Source: RGDT01 sp964630925
Lineage (GTDB): Bacteria; Planctomycetota; Planctomycetia; Gemmatales; Gemmataceae
Direction: 5' to 3'
DNA: 64,000 bases
Assembly (NCBI GenBank): GCA_964630925.1
Contig: CAZVZK010000006.1
Span: 68,681-132,680 of the forward strand
Position 1 is the first letter of the stretch, and each line of letters begins with the position of its first letter. Below are positions 48,056-55,594 of the stretch, piece after piece. A program made the translations under genes and the position numbers. The notes below the pieces were generated by a model. It was not told the origin of the DNA, ran no database searches, and was given only the letters and a program-made list of their open reading frames with translations.

Positions 48056-48095
48056 GCCGCCGGCCCCCAGGGCCGGCGGCCCCACCCTTTTTCTC
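48056..48095 (+). terminator. Intrinsic terminator after the DUF1559 gene
   Basis: An 11-bp perfect stem GCCGCCGGCCC-CCA-GGGCCGGCGGC (48056-48080) is followed after CCCACCC by a T-run. It lies 31 nt past the stop and 40 nt before the lipoprotein gene, so it may attenuate rather than fully separate the two genes. Confidence 0.7.
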
Positions 48096-48120
48096 ACCTT
48101 CACCGAAGAGCCGACTGAAC

Positions 48121-48612
48121 ATGATCCGCCAGACCTCCGCGCTCTCCGCCGCCCTCCTCCTCCTCCTGGCCGCGGCCGGCTGTGCCGACCCCGCCGCCGA
48201 GAACGCCGCCAAGGCTCAGGCCATCCTCGCCCAGTTCGAGGGCCAATGGGAGGTGGCCTCCCTCACGCCGGCTGGCGGCTCGTCGAAGGACAACATCGTC
48301 AGCGTCCAGGAGGGCCGGTTCGTCCTGGCCCGCGTCGGCGCCGCGAAGGGGGCCGGCGGCGGCGGCGCCGTTGTCGGCGTCCGCGAAATGAAATCCGAGA
48401 TCTACGCCCTTCAGGTGGACCCCTCCAAGGGGTCGGGACAGATCGACTTCGCCTTCGCCGCGGGGGAGCGCCTCGGGCAGACGCGGGCCGGCCTGTACGC
48501 CTTCGAGGGCGACACCCTGAAGATCAGCATGGCCGAGCCGGGCGCGCCACGCCCTGCCGGCCTCGATCCGGCGGAGAAGGTCACCACGCTGTCTCTCCGC
48601 CGCCTGAAGTGA
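48121..48612 (+). CDS. Lipoprotein with TIGR03067-like domain
   Basis: 163 residues. The signal peptide ends with a lipobox (LLAAAGC, Cys21), predicting a lipid-anchored protein. The body has FEGQWEVASLTPAGGSSKDN, IYALQVDPSKGSGQIDFAFA and RAGLYAFEGDTLKISMAEPG, then a closing LSLRRLK. This is the layout of TIGR03067, a lipocalin-like domain abundant in planctomycetes whose function is unknown. It is frequently found downstream of DUF1559 genes, as here. Confidence 0.85.
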   Translation: MIRQTSALSAALLLLLAAAGCADPAAENAAKAQAILAQFEGQWEVASLTPAGGSSKDNIVSVQEGRFVLARVGAAKGAGGGGAVVGVREMKSEIYALQVDPSKGSGQIDFAFAAGERLGQTRAGLYAFEGDTLKISMAEPGAPRPAGLDPAEKVTTLSLRRLK

Positions 48613-48621
48613 CGTGCCGCC

Positions 48622-50076
48622 TCACGGGCGCGACTTGAGGAACTTGCGCCACACGTCGGCCTTCGCCTCGAAGTCGCGCCCCGTCATCTCGCGCAGCGCC
48701 GTCACCGCCGCCCTCTGGTACGGCGACAGCACCCCCGGCTCGCGCCCCTCCAGGCGCTTCTTCAGGTCCGCCGCCTCGTCCTTCGTCAGCCCGCGCTGGC
48801 GGACGACGAAGTCGAACCGCTGCAGCGCCGGCCACGGGTCCGCGTCCTTGACCTCCTGCATGACGGAGAAGTCCTGCCGCAGATACGTCACGTCGATCCG
48901 CACAAGCAGGTTCGACGGCTGCCCCTGGCCGTTATAGCCCTCGCCCGGCGGCGGCAGCTTCTCCGACGGCAGCGGCATCGGCGCGGCCAACACGTCATCG
49001 GCCACCTCGCCGGCCCTCGCCGGGGCGTGGCACATCAGGCAGCTCTTGTGGTGGTTGATCCGCACCAGCTCGGCGGCCACGTGCCCGCCCTTCTCTTCGC
49101 GCGGCGAGCGCGGGTCGGCCGCGTCCAGCATGTCGGCCAGTTTCGGCAGCAGGTCCTCGCGCTCCAGCTTGACGATGGCGCGGGCCGCGTTGCGGGCCAC
49201 GGCGGGCCAGGGGTAACGCAGCGCCTCCGTCAGGACGCCGGTGTAGTCGCGCTCGCGGCGCACCGAAAGGGCCTTCAGCGCCGCCTCGCGGACCTCCTTC
49301 TCGGCGGAGTACACGGCCAGGCGGGCCAGCTCGCGCGTCGCCTCCGGCCTGGAGATGCCGGCGAGGGTGTTGACCACCTCGACGCGCGTGTCCATGTCGT
49401 GGATCGCGTTGACCTGTGCCAGCACCGCGACGTGGGCGCGTTCGAGGGCATCCTCCTGGGCCTTGTCCGGGGCCGGCGCCTCCTCCCGCTCCGCCTTGAA
49501 GGAGATGAGCCGGGCCGACGGCAAAGCGCCCGACAGGGCGGCGGCCGGCGGCGGCGCCGTCAGCGGCGGCAGGACCTTCCGCGGCGGAGACTTCCGGGCC
49601 ACCTGCCCCGAGGCGGCCTGCTTGAACGCCTCCCTGGCGAGGCCCTTCATGCGGCACGCCCCCCCGAGCAGGAACGGCAGCCCGGCCAGGTCGTCGCGGC
49701 CCTTGATCGCCGCCTTCAGGTAGCCGTCCTCGTCCCTGGCGTTGAGGTGCAGCGCCGCGGCGACGGCGAATCCCTTGCGCTTCAGCCATTCCGGCGAGTC
49801 GAGGGCCTTCGCCGGCGCCGCCTCGAACGACAGCTCGGGGGCCCGCCTCAGGTCGTCGCCCAGGTACACCGGCGCCTTCTTCACCACGGGGGCCGTCGGG
49901 AGCAGGTCCTTGAGCGGCGTGGCCGGGTCGATCTTCGGCAGCGGCGGGGGCGGCTTGGGGGCGTCCTTCATCGGGTCCATCGGCGCTTCCGTGGGCGGGG
50001 GCGGCACGGGCGCCTCCTGGCGGGGTGGCGGGTCGTACGCGAGCAGGGCCAGGGCGAGGATCGGCGCGGGCAGCAT
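48622..50076 (-). CDS. Secreted HEAT-repeat protein
   Basis: 484 residues with an N-terminal hydrophobic stretch (MLPAPILALALLAYD) and a long Pro-rich linker (residues 18-60). Residues about 180-330 contain HEAT-like helical pairs (TRVEVVNTLAGISRPEATRE, EVREAALKALSVRRERDYTG, ARNAARAIVKLEREDLLPKL). A CLMCH motif (NHHKSCLMCHAPARAG) near residue 358 could bind haem, although it is not followed by a recognisable cytochrome fold. The C-terminal 90 residues are unrecognised. ATG 50076 has GGAGGA upstream and TATGAT at 50109-50114 as likely -10. Confidence 0.82.
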   Translation of the reverse strand: MLPAPILALALLAYDPPPRQEAPVPPPPTEAPMDPMKDAPKPPPPLPKIDPATPLKDLLPTAPVVKKAPVYLGDDLRRAPELSFEAAPAKALDSPEWLKRKGFAVAAALHLNARDEDGYLKAAIKGRDDLAGLPFLLGGACRMKGLAREAFKQAASGQVARKSPPRKVLPPLTAPPPAAALSGALPSARLISFKAEREEAPAPDKAQEDALERAHVAVLAQVNAIHDMDTRVEVVNTLAGISRPEATRELARLAVYSAEKEVREAALKALSVRRERDYTGVLTEALRYPWPAVARNAARAIVKLEREDLLPKLADMLDAADPRSPREEKGGHVAAELVRINHHKSCLMCHAPARAGEVADDVLAAPMPLPSEKLPPPGEGYNGQGQPSNLLVRIDVTYLRQDFSVMQEVKDADPWPALQRFDFVVRQRGLTKDEAADLKKRLEGREPGVLSPYQRAAVTALREMTGRDFEAKADVWRKFLKSRP

Positions 50077-50108
50077 GACGGCTCCTCCATCGGTGGGCGT
50101 GACGCCGG

Positions 50109-50114
50109 ATCATA
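50109..50114 (-). promoter_or_regulatory. Putative -10 element TATGAT for the HEAT-repeat gene
   Basis: On the minus strand TATGAT lies 32 nt before ATG 50076, divergent from the TATCAT at 50146. Confidence 0.4.
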
Positions 50115-50145
50115 CCTCGATGACGGCGGAACGGGCAAGGGGCCA

Positions 50146-50151
50146 TATCAT
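50146..50151 (+). promoter_or_regulatory. Putative -10 element TATCAT for the isomerase-like gene
   Basis: TATCAT lies 21 nt before ATG 50173, followed by a strong AAGGAG site. It is divergent from the minus-strand promoter 30 nt away. Confidence 0.45.
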
Positions 50152-50172
50152 CTTTTCCAAGGAGCCACCACC

Positions 50173-51069
50173 ATGCACCGGCGAACGTTTCTTGCGGCGG
50201 CCCTCGCCCTCGGCGCCGCACCGCCGCCCCGCCAGACGATGACCCTCGGCTTCAGCACCTACGGCCTGCCCGGCTGGCCCGCCGAGAAGGCGCTCGCCCT
50301 CATCGCCCGCACCGGCTTCGACACCGCCGAGCTGTGCCTCCTGCCCGCGTACGACTCCGCCCCGGAGAGGCTCCCGCCCGCCCGCCGCAAGACGATCCGC
50401 AAGATCCTCTCCGACAACGGCCTCGGCCTGCCGGCGCTGATGGAGAACGTCGCCCCGTCCGCCGATGACAAGGCGGACCGGGCGGCACGCGAACGCCTCA
50501 AACGCGCCATCGGCCTGGCGCACGACCTCTGCCCGCGCCGCCCGCCACTGGTCGAGACGGTCCTCGGAGGCGGGGCGTGGGACAAGGTGCGCGCCCTGTT
50601 CCGCGGCCGCGTCGGCGGCTGGCTGGAGGCGTTCGCCGCCGCCCGCGTCATCCTCGCCGTCAAGCCGCACCGCTTCGGCGCCATGAGCCTGCCGGAGCAT
50701 GCCGCGTGGCTGATCGGCCAGCTGAAGTCGCCGTGGCTGCGGATGGTGTACGACCAGAGCCACTACGAGCACCGCGGGCTGGAGTCCTCCGCCCTCGTCC
50801 GGACCGCCGCCCCGGTGACGGCGTTCGTCGCCATCAAGGACGTGGCGGTGACGGGCGGCAAGGCGTCGTTCCTGCTGCCGGGCGAGACGGGCAAGATGGA
50901 TCACGCGGGCGTGCTGAAGGCGCTGGCGGCGGCGGGCCACCGTGGCGACGTGAATTGCGAGGTGTCGGGGATGGTGTCGGGCCGGAAGGGCTACGACGGC
51001 GAGGCGGCGGCGCGGGCCTGCCACCGCGCCGTGGCCCGCATCATGGCCGACGCCGGCGTGCGCGCGTAA
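50173..51069 (+). CDS. Exported sugar phosphate isomerase/epimerase-like TIM-barrel protein
   Basis: 298 residues beginning MHRRTFLAAALALGA, a short twin-arginine-like or Sec leader. The barrel shows MTLGFSTYGLPGWPAEKALA with ARTGFDTAELCLLP, then VILAVKPHRFGAMSLPEHAA and AFVAIKDVAVTGGKASFLLP ending in GHRGDVNCEVSGM. This matches the AP-endonuclease family 2 / xylose-isomerase-like barrel, which includes sugar epimerases and inosose dehydratase relatives. Planctomycetes encode many exported members. The substrate is unknown, and metal ligands were not checked individually. Confidence 0.85.
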   Translation: MHRRTFLAAALALGAAPPPRQTMTLGFSTYGLPGWPAEKALALIARTGFDTAELCLLPAYDSAPERLPPARRKTIRKILSDNGLGLPALMENVAPSADDKADRAARERLKRAIGLAHDLCPRRPPLVETVLGGGAWDKVRALFRGRVGGWLEAFAAARVILAVKPHRFGAMSLPEHAAWLIGQLKSPWLRMVYDQSHYEHRGLESSALVRTAAPVTAFVAIKDVAVTGGKASFLLPGETGKMDHAGVLKALAAAGHRGDVNCEVSGMVSGRKGYDGEAAARACHRAVARIMADAGVRA

Positions 51070-51174
51070 GAACCACTTTCTGTATGTCTCTACATAATTA
51101 TGTTGTTTATCTTTCATCTGATATGTCTACGCTTCTGTGTCAAATCATCTATTTGGCTTCCTTCCGCGGTGCAA
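51070..51174. other. AT-rich intergenic island
   Basis: Between two convergent genes the composition falls to roughly 40% GC, far below the surroundings. It contains a 12-bp palindrome ACATAATTATGT at 51092-51103. No gene or clear terminator hairpin was found. Confidence 0.6.
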
Positions 51175-51753
51175 TTAGCCATCCAGCACGACATTGCGGA
51201 ACGTCAGCGACACACGCCGCCGGCGCGGGACGCCGTGGTCGCTCCTCCGCGCCTTGATGCGGTGCATCCACCGGTAACGCGAGTCGCCACGCATCACCAG
51301 GGCGCTGCCGGCCTCCAGCAGCGCCGAGCGCACCTCGCCGGTGTCGAGGCTCAGGAAGTCCATCTCGTAGGCCCAGCCGAGGCTGACCGTCGTGATCGCG
51401 TCCTTGAAGCACGGCTCGCAATCGACGTGCGCGCTGATCCCCTGCCCCGGCTCGTACTCGTTGACGATGAGCTGGTCCGGCATCTCCGGCACCAGCCCCG
51501 CCGTCAGCAGACGCTCCGCCACCGGCAGGGCGAACGCCGGCAGCGGGCCGAGGAACATCGACGGGTCGACCCTCTTCGCCTTGTAGTCGTACCGATACCC
51601 GTAATGCTGCACGCGGCGCTTCAGGTCGTCGAGCCAGGGCCGGCGGCCCACCTCCGCCAGGATCTCCGCCTGCTCCGTGTCCGGCACGAAGCCGGGGCGG
51701 TACACGAGGCCGGGGACGCCGAGGAATCCGTCGGGGCGGGTCTGCTCGCTCAT
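51175..51753 (-). CDS. AlkB-like 2-oxoglutarate/Fe(II) dioxygenase
   Basis: 192 residues from ATG 51753. The jelly-roll core contains QHYGYRYDYKAKRVDPSMFL, NEYEPGQGISAHVDCEP with Fe ligands His109 and Asp111, and RYRWMHRIKARRSDHGVPRR with ligand His164. RRRVSLTFRNV supplies the 2-oxoglutarate Arg. That is the AlkB family, whose members remove alkyl groups from DNA or RNA bases; this one looks closer to ALKBH4/8-like short homologues than to E. coli AlkB. It may back up the Ada-like repair enzyme in this window. The gene is not co-transcribed with neighbours. Confidence 0.9.
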   Translation of the reverse strand: MSEQTRPDGFLGVPGLVYRPGFVPDTEQAEILAEVGRRPWLDDLKRRVQHYGYRYDYKAKRVDPSMFLGPLPAFALPVAERLLTAGLVPEMPDQLIVNEYEPGQGISAHVDCEPCFKDAITTVSLGWAYEMDFLSLDTGEVRSALLEAGSALVMRGDSRYRWMHRIKARRSDHGVPRRRRVSLTFRNVVLDG

Positions 51754-51825
51754 CGCTGTCCTCCCTTGGGGCACGCCAGAGAGGAGATACGCCGGGCGGC
51801 GGGGGCTCTTGTCGGCCGGTCGCTC

Positions 51826-51855
51826 TTGCATCGCGCGGCCCCTCCCGCCGATAAT
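51826..51855 (+). promoter_or_regulatory. Putative promoter of the GlmU-like gene
   Basis: TTGCAT (51826-51831) and GATAAT (51850-51855) are 18 bp apart; the -10 ends 26 nt before ATG 51882. Confidence 0.5.
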
Positions 51856-51881
51856 GGGCCCGCACCAGGGAGGGTCACTTG

Positions 51882-53153
51882 ATGCGCGTCTGCCTCTTCG
51901 AGGACGCCGGCGTCGCCGGGCTGGAGCCGCTCGCGCTCACGCGCCCCGCCTTCGCCCTCGTCTGCGGCTGCACCACCCTGGCCGACAAGCAGCTCCTCCA
52001 CCTCTCCGCCTCGTCCGCCGCCGCCCTCGTCCGCCCCACCCTCGCCGCGCCCCTCGCCGAACGCGGCGGCCTGGCCGTCAATGACACCCAATGGCTCGCC
52101 GCCGGCCCCGCCGTCCTCGTCAACGCCCGCTGGCTCCCCCCCGCCACGCCGTCGCCGGGTTTCGACAGGGCCGTTATCGGGATGTGCGGCGACGAGGTCG
52201 CCTTCGCCGTCCTCCCGCCCGAGCGCCTCGCCGGCCTCACGCACCGCAACCTCGACGAGCACCTCGCCCGCTGGCGCTCGTCCCTCCCGGCCATCGACGC
52301 CGGCGGGCGGATGGCCGCGCGTCTCTGGGAGCTGGTCGATCTCAACGGCGAGATGATCCGCCGCGACGTGGCCGCCGGCCCGCCCGCCCCGGCGTGGGCC
52401 GGCGACTCACCCGCCGTCGTCGGGCCACGTCAGGCGCTGCACGTCGCGCCCACGGCGAAGATCGACCCCCACGTCGTCGTGGACACGACGGGCGGCCCGG
52501 TGGTCATCGACGCCGGGGCGTCGGTGTCGGCGTTCTCGCGCCTGGAGGGGCCTTGCTTCATCGGCCAGCGGACGCAGGTGCTGGGGGCGAAGATCCGCGC
52601 GGGGACGACGCTCGGCCCGGAGTGCCGCGTCGGCGGCGAGGTCGAGTGCAGCATCGTCCAGGGGTTCTCGAACAAGTACCACGACGGCTTCCTCGGCCAC
52701 GCCTACGTCGGCTCGTGGGTGAACATCGGCGCCGGCACGCACAACAGCGACCTCCGCAACGACTACGGCGAGGTCCGCATCGTCGTGGACGGCAAGTTGG
52801 AGGGCACGGGCCGGCACAAGGTCGGCTGCTTCATCGGCGACCACGCCAAGACGGGTCTCGGCTGCCTCCTCAACACCGGCACCAGCGTCGGGCCGTTCTC
52901 GCAGCTCCTGCCCACGGGCGGGCTGCTGCCGCGGCACGTCCCGGCGTTCACGGGCGTCTTCGACGGGCACCTGGTCGAGCAGGACGACCTCGGCGCCCTG
53001 ATGGCGACGGCGGGCAAGGCGATGGGCCGGCGCGGCAAGACGCTCACGCCGGCGCAGGAGGCGATGTACCGCGACCTCTTCGCCGGGACGGCGCGGGTGC
53101 GGCAGAAGGCGCTGCGCGAGGCCGAACGGCGGAGGCTGCGTCTGGCGGCGTGA
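51882..53153 (+). CDS. Alternative GlmU-type sugar nucleotidyltransferase (TIGR03991-like)
   Basis: 423 residues from ATG 51882 (TTG 51879 directly precedes). The N-terminal half is the divergent nucleotidyltransferase domain of alternative bacterial GlmU, with EDAGVAGLEPLALTRPAFAL and DEVAFAVLPPERLAGL. The C-terminal half is a left-handed beta-helix of hexapeptide repeats (AGASVSAFSRLEGPCFIGQR, VGGEVECSIVQGFSNKYHDG, GAGTHNSDLRNDYGEVRIVV). This family is proposed to make UDP-N-acetylglucosamine, with glucosamine-1-phosphate acetylation and uridylylation in one protein. Its job in cell-envelope precursors is inferred. The gene ends five bases before a convergent gene. Confidence 0.88.
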   Translation: MRVCLFEDAGVAGLEPLALTRPAFALVCGCTTLADKQLLHLSASSAAALVRPTLAAPLAERGGLAVNDTQWLAAGPAVLVNARWLPPATPSPGFDRAVIGMCGDEVAFAVLPPERLAGLTHRNLDEHLARWRSSLPAIDAGGRMAARLWELVDLNGEMIRRDVAAGPPAPAWAGDSPAVVGPRQALHVAPTAKIDPHVVVDTTGGPVVIDAGASVSAFSRLEGPCFIGQRTQVLGAKIRAGTTLGPECRVGGEVECSIVQGFSNKYHDGFLGHAYVGSWVNIGAGTHNSDLRNDYGEVRIVVDGKLEGTGRHKVGCFIGDHAKTGLGCLLNTGTSVGPFSQLLPTGGLLPRHVPAFTGVFDGHLVEQDDLGALMATAGKAMGRRGKTLTPAQEAMYRDLFAGTARVRQKALREAERRRLRLAA

Positions 53154-53157
53154 CGGG

Positions 53158-54402
53158 TCACTCCTTCTCGCGTGACACGCGCCAGATCCGGTCGCCGGTG
53201 TCGTCGGCGACGAGCAGCGAGCCGTCCGCCAGAAACGCCACCCCCACCGGCCGGCCGTACACCTCCCTGTCGTTGGCCATGAACCCCGTCAGGAAGTCCT
53301 CCGGCTCGCCGGCCGGCTTGCCGTCCTTGAACGGCACGAAGGCCACCCGGTAGCCGACGAATGACGACCGGTTCCACGAGCCGCGCTGGCCGATGAAGGC
53401 GCCGCCGTGATACCTCTCGCCGAACGCCTTCGACGTGCAGAACGCCAGCCCGAGGGACGCGGTGTGCGATCCGAGCGCCAGGTCGGGCACGAGCGACTTC
53501 TTCGCGAGGTCGGGGCGCTCGCCCTTGCGGCGTGGGTCCTCGTTGGCGCCGAAGTAGTACCACGGCCAGCCGTAGAACCCGCCGTCCTTGACCGACGTGA
53601 TGTAATCCGGGACCAGCTCGTCGCCCAGCTCGTCGCGCTCGTTCACCGCCGTCCACAGCTTGCCCGTCCTCGGCTCCCACGCCAGGCCGACGGGGTTGCG
53701 CAGCCCCGAGGCGAAGACGCGCAGCCCCGTGCCGTCCGGCTCCATCTGGAGGACGTTGGCGCGCAGCAGCTCGTTGGCGATGCCGTTCTCGGCGACGTTA
53801 CTCCCCGACCCGACGGTGACGTAGAGCTTCTCCTGCTTCGCGTCGAAGAGGAGGTTCCGCGTCCAGTGGTTGTTGTACCCGCCCGCCGGCAGCGGCGTGA
53901 TCAGGACCGGCTTCGCGTCGATCCGCGTGTCGCCCTCCTTGTACGGGAACGACAGGACCGCGTCGGTGACGCCCACGTACAGCCTTTCGCCGCGCACCGC
54001 CATGCCGAACGGCTGGCTCAGCCCCGTCAGCAGGACGTGCTTCTTACCGTCCTTGAAGTACGAGACCCGGTTGGGCGAGCCGTCGCGGACGGTCTTGGAG
54101 GCCTTCAGGCCGGCGAGCTTCTTGGGGTCGGCCTTCTTGGGCGGCAGGGTGCGGGCCTCGGACACCAACACACCCCCGCCGGGCAGCGGGTGGAACCAGC
54201 GCGGGCTCTCCACGTCGGCGGAATACAGCGACACCGTGAACCCCCTCGGCGCCTTCGGCCTCCGCCCCTCGGGCCAGCCGATCGCCTTGGGGTGCTTGAC
54301 GGCGGAGGGCGTGTCGAACGGCTTCGGCAGCTTCGGCGGCCTGGGGTCGTCGGCCAGCACGAGGGCGAGCGGGAGGAACGCGAGCAGGGGGAGGGTGCGC
54401 AT
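53158..54402 (-). CDS. Exported sorbosone/glucose dehydrogenase-like beta-propeller
   Basis: 414 residues from ATG 54402, which starts a signal peptide (MRTLPLLAFLPLALVLA). The propeller shows GLSQPFGMAVRGERLYVGVT, GGYNNHWTRNLLFDAKQEKL with YVTVGSGSNVAENG, and FASGLRNPVGLAWEPRTGKL, then PWYYFGANEDPRRKGE and GRPVGVAFLADGSLLVADDT. This matches PQQ-dependent soluble aldose/sorbosone dehydrogenases, which oxidise sugars in the periplasm, though residues for PQQ contact were not verified. The start is preceded by a strong stem-loop in the leader. Confidence 0.88.
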   Translation of the reverse strand: MRTLPLLAFLPLALVLADDPRPPKLPKPFDTPSAVKHPKAIGWPEGRRPKAPRGFTVSLYSADVESPRWFHPLPGGGVLVSEARTLPPKKADPKKLAGLKASKTVRDGSPNRVSYFKDGKKHVLLTGLSQPFGMAVRGERLYVGVTDAVLSFPYKEGDTRIDAKPVLITPLPAGGYNNHWTRNLLFDAKQEKLYVTVGSGSNVAENGIANELLRANVLQMEPDGTGLRVFASGLRNPVGLAWEPRTGKLWTAVNERDELGDELVPDYITSVKDGGFYGWPWYYFGANEDPRRKGERPDLAKKSLVPDLALGSHTASLGLAFCTSKAFGERYHGGAFIGQRGSWNRSSFVGYRVAFVPFKDGKPAGEPEDFLTGFMANDREVYGRPVGVAFLADGSLLVADDTGDRIWRVSREKE

Positions 54403-54408
54403 GAAGAG

Positions 54409-54440
54409 GCCCGGTGGGTGGAAGAATCCACCCGCCGGGC
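54409..54440 (-). promoter_or_regulatory. Stem-loop in the leader just before the dehydrogenase start
   Basis: GCCCGGTGGGTGG and CCACCCGCCGGGC (54409-54421 and 54428-54440) form a 13-bp stem with one wobble pair around the loop AAGAAT. It ends 6 nt before ATG 54402, so it could occlude ribosome binding. No Shine-Dalgarno is otherwise visible there. Confidence 0.5.
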
Positions 54441-54498
54441 TGCAAATGCCATTCCTCGGCGGCAAGCGGGCGGTGTCACGGGCGCGACGGCGGCCAGG

Positions 54499-55164
54499 TC
54501 ACTCGACGATGACCTCGACATCCGAGCCGATGGGCAGCAGGAGCCTCTTGAGGAGGTTCTTCACCTGGTCGCGGCCGGCGCGGACGGCGTCGGGCAGGCG
54601 CTTCTCGGCCTCGGCGCGGGCGGCGGGGCGGTAGTCCTCGCGGCGCAGCTTGCGTTCCAGGTTGGCCTTGGCGGCGCCGTTGAACCAGAAGTAGCGCACC
54701 CCCGTGTAGCGCGGGGTGGACACCGACTCCTCGTCGAGGCGTGGCGACACGTTGCCGACGATCACCGGCGGCAGCTTGACGCGGAGGATCTTGCGGGCCG
54801 CCTCCCACTTGAGGCTCTCGGGGCCCATCGTCTTGAGGTCGACGATGTATTCCACGTCGGCGGGCATCGACAGCTCCATCTCGATGGAGCCGAGCCGGCC
54901 CGGTGACCTGTCCGTGACGGTCACGTCGAGGCGTGCGGTGTGGACGCGGAGCTGGAGCTGTGGGATGAGGTCCTTGACCCTGGCGCGGACCTCGGGCGTG
55001 GTGTTGCCGGGGCCGAGGTCGTCGAGGAGGGCGAGCACGTCGGCCCAGGGGAGCTTGGAGGCGACCTTGAGGACGACCTCGACGGTGGACGGCGAGGCCG
55101 CACGCGCCGGCGGGGCCGGGAGGAGGAGGGTGAAGGCGATGACGAGCGTCAGGGTGCGGAACAT
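54499..55164 (-). CDS. Exported DUF4230-like protein
   Basis: 221 residues with a signal peptide (MFRTLTLVIAFTLLLPAPPA). An early helical part (VVLKVASKLPWADVLALLDD) is followed by TARLDVTVTDRSPGRLGSIE, VEYIVDLKTMGPESLKWEAA and LRVKLPPVIVGNVSPRLDEE. The C-terminus ends EKRLPDAVRAGRDQVKNLLK and GSDVEVIVE. The middle beta region followed by an amphipathic C-terminal helix is similar to DUF4230 proteins, which are often membrane-associated. This family call is moderate. Function unknown. Confidence 0.7.
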   Translation of the reverse strand: MFRTLTLVIAFTLLLPAPPARAASPSTVEVVLKVASKLPWADVLALLDDLGPGNTTPEVRARVKDLIPQLQLRVHTARLDVTVTDRSPGRLGSIEMELSMPADVEYIVDLKTMGPESLKWEAARKILRVKLPPVIVGNVSPRLDEESVSTPRYTGVRYFWFNGAAKANLERKLRREDYRPAARAEAEKRLPDAVRAGRDQVKNLLKRLLLPIGSDVEVIVE

Positions 55165-55289
55165 GGCAAGCGTCCCCTCGGCGGCCGGATGCCATCATCC
55201 TCTGATGTGTGCGCGGCGCGCCTACTGAATACTACGCCCGCCGCCCCGACGGATTGCACGGAAAATCCGGCACGGCCGGAAGAGAAGGA

Positions 55290-55432
55290 AGAAGAGCTGT
55301 CCACGGATCGCACGGATCAAACGGATCGGAACCAAAGCAACAAGCAAGGAGGCAAGAGGCGCGATGCCCACTGCCTGCCTCTTGTCTTTGTTCTGATCCG
55401 TTTGATCCGTGCGATCCGTGGACAGCTCTTCT
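55290..55432. repeat. Inverted-repeat element, CGGATC family (copy 2)
   Basis: The arms 55290-55327 and 55395-55432 are a perfect 38-bp inverted repeat (left arm begins GAAGAGCTGTCCACGGATCG) with a 67-nt loop. The segment CCACGGATCGCACGGATC is shared with the element at 10848-10972. Confidence 0.9.
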
Positions 55433-55440
55433 CATCTTCC

Positions 55441-55496
55441 GCTTAAAAGAGAAGACACCGGGACCGCCCCGTTGTCCCAGCCTGGGCGGCCCCGGT
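55441..55496 (-). terminator. Intrinsic terminator for the MFS gene
   Basis: The stem ACCGGGACCGCCC/GGGCGGCCCCGGT (55457-55469 and 55484-55496) has one mismatch. Read on the minus strand it is followed by a pyrimidine-rich GTCTTCTCTTTT run, about 100 nt after the MFS stop. Confidence 0.6.
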
Positions 55497-55594
55497 ACGG
55501 GATCACTCGACCCCGTACGGCAGAGCTTAATGCAGCCCGCCGGCATGGTCAAGGGTACAGTGGACAAAATCATCGCGCCTTGTGCCGATGAGCG

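Larger units (their letters stand above)
55165..55594. other. Intergenic region with a large palindrome and terminator hairpin
   Basis: No gene is supported. It holds the CGGATC-family inverted repeat (55290-55432), a terminator-like hairpin (55457-55496) and GC-rich flanking sequence. Confidence 0.7.

Noticed and set aside
54499..55198. A second, longer minus-strand frame (240 codons) over the DUF4230-like gene
   Set aside because: It is Arg/Pro-rich without a signal peptide, whereas the chosen frame has a signal peptide and a family-like pattern.
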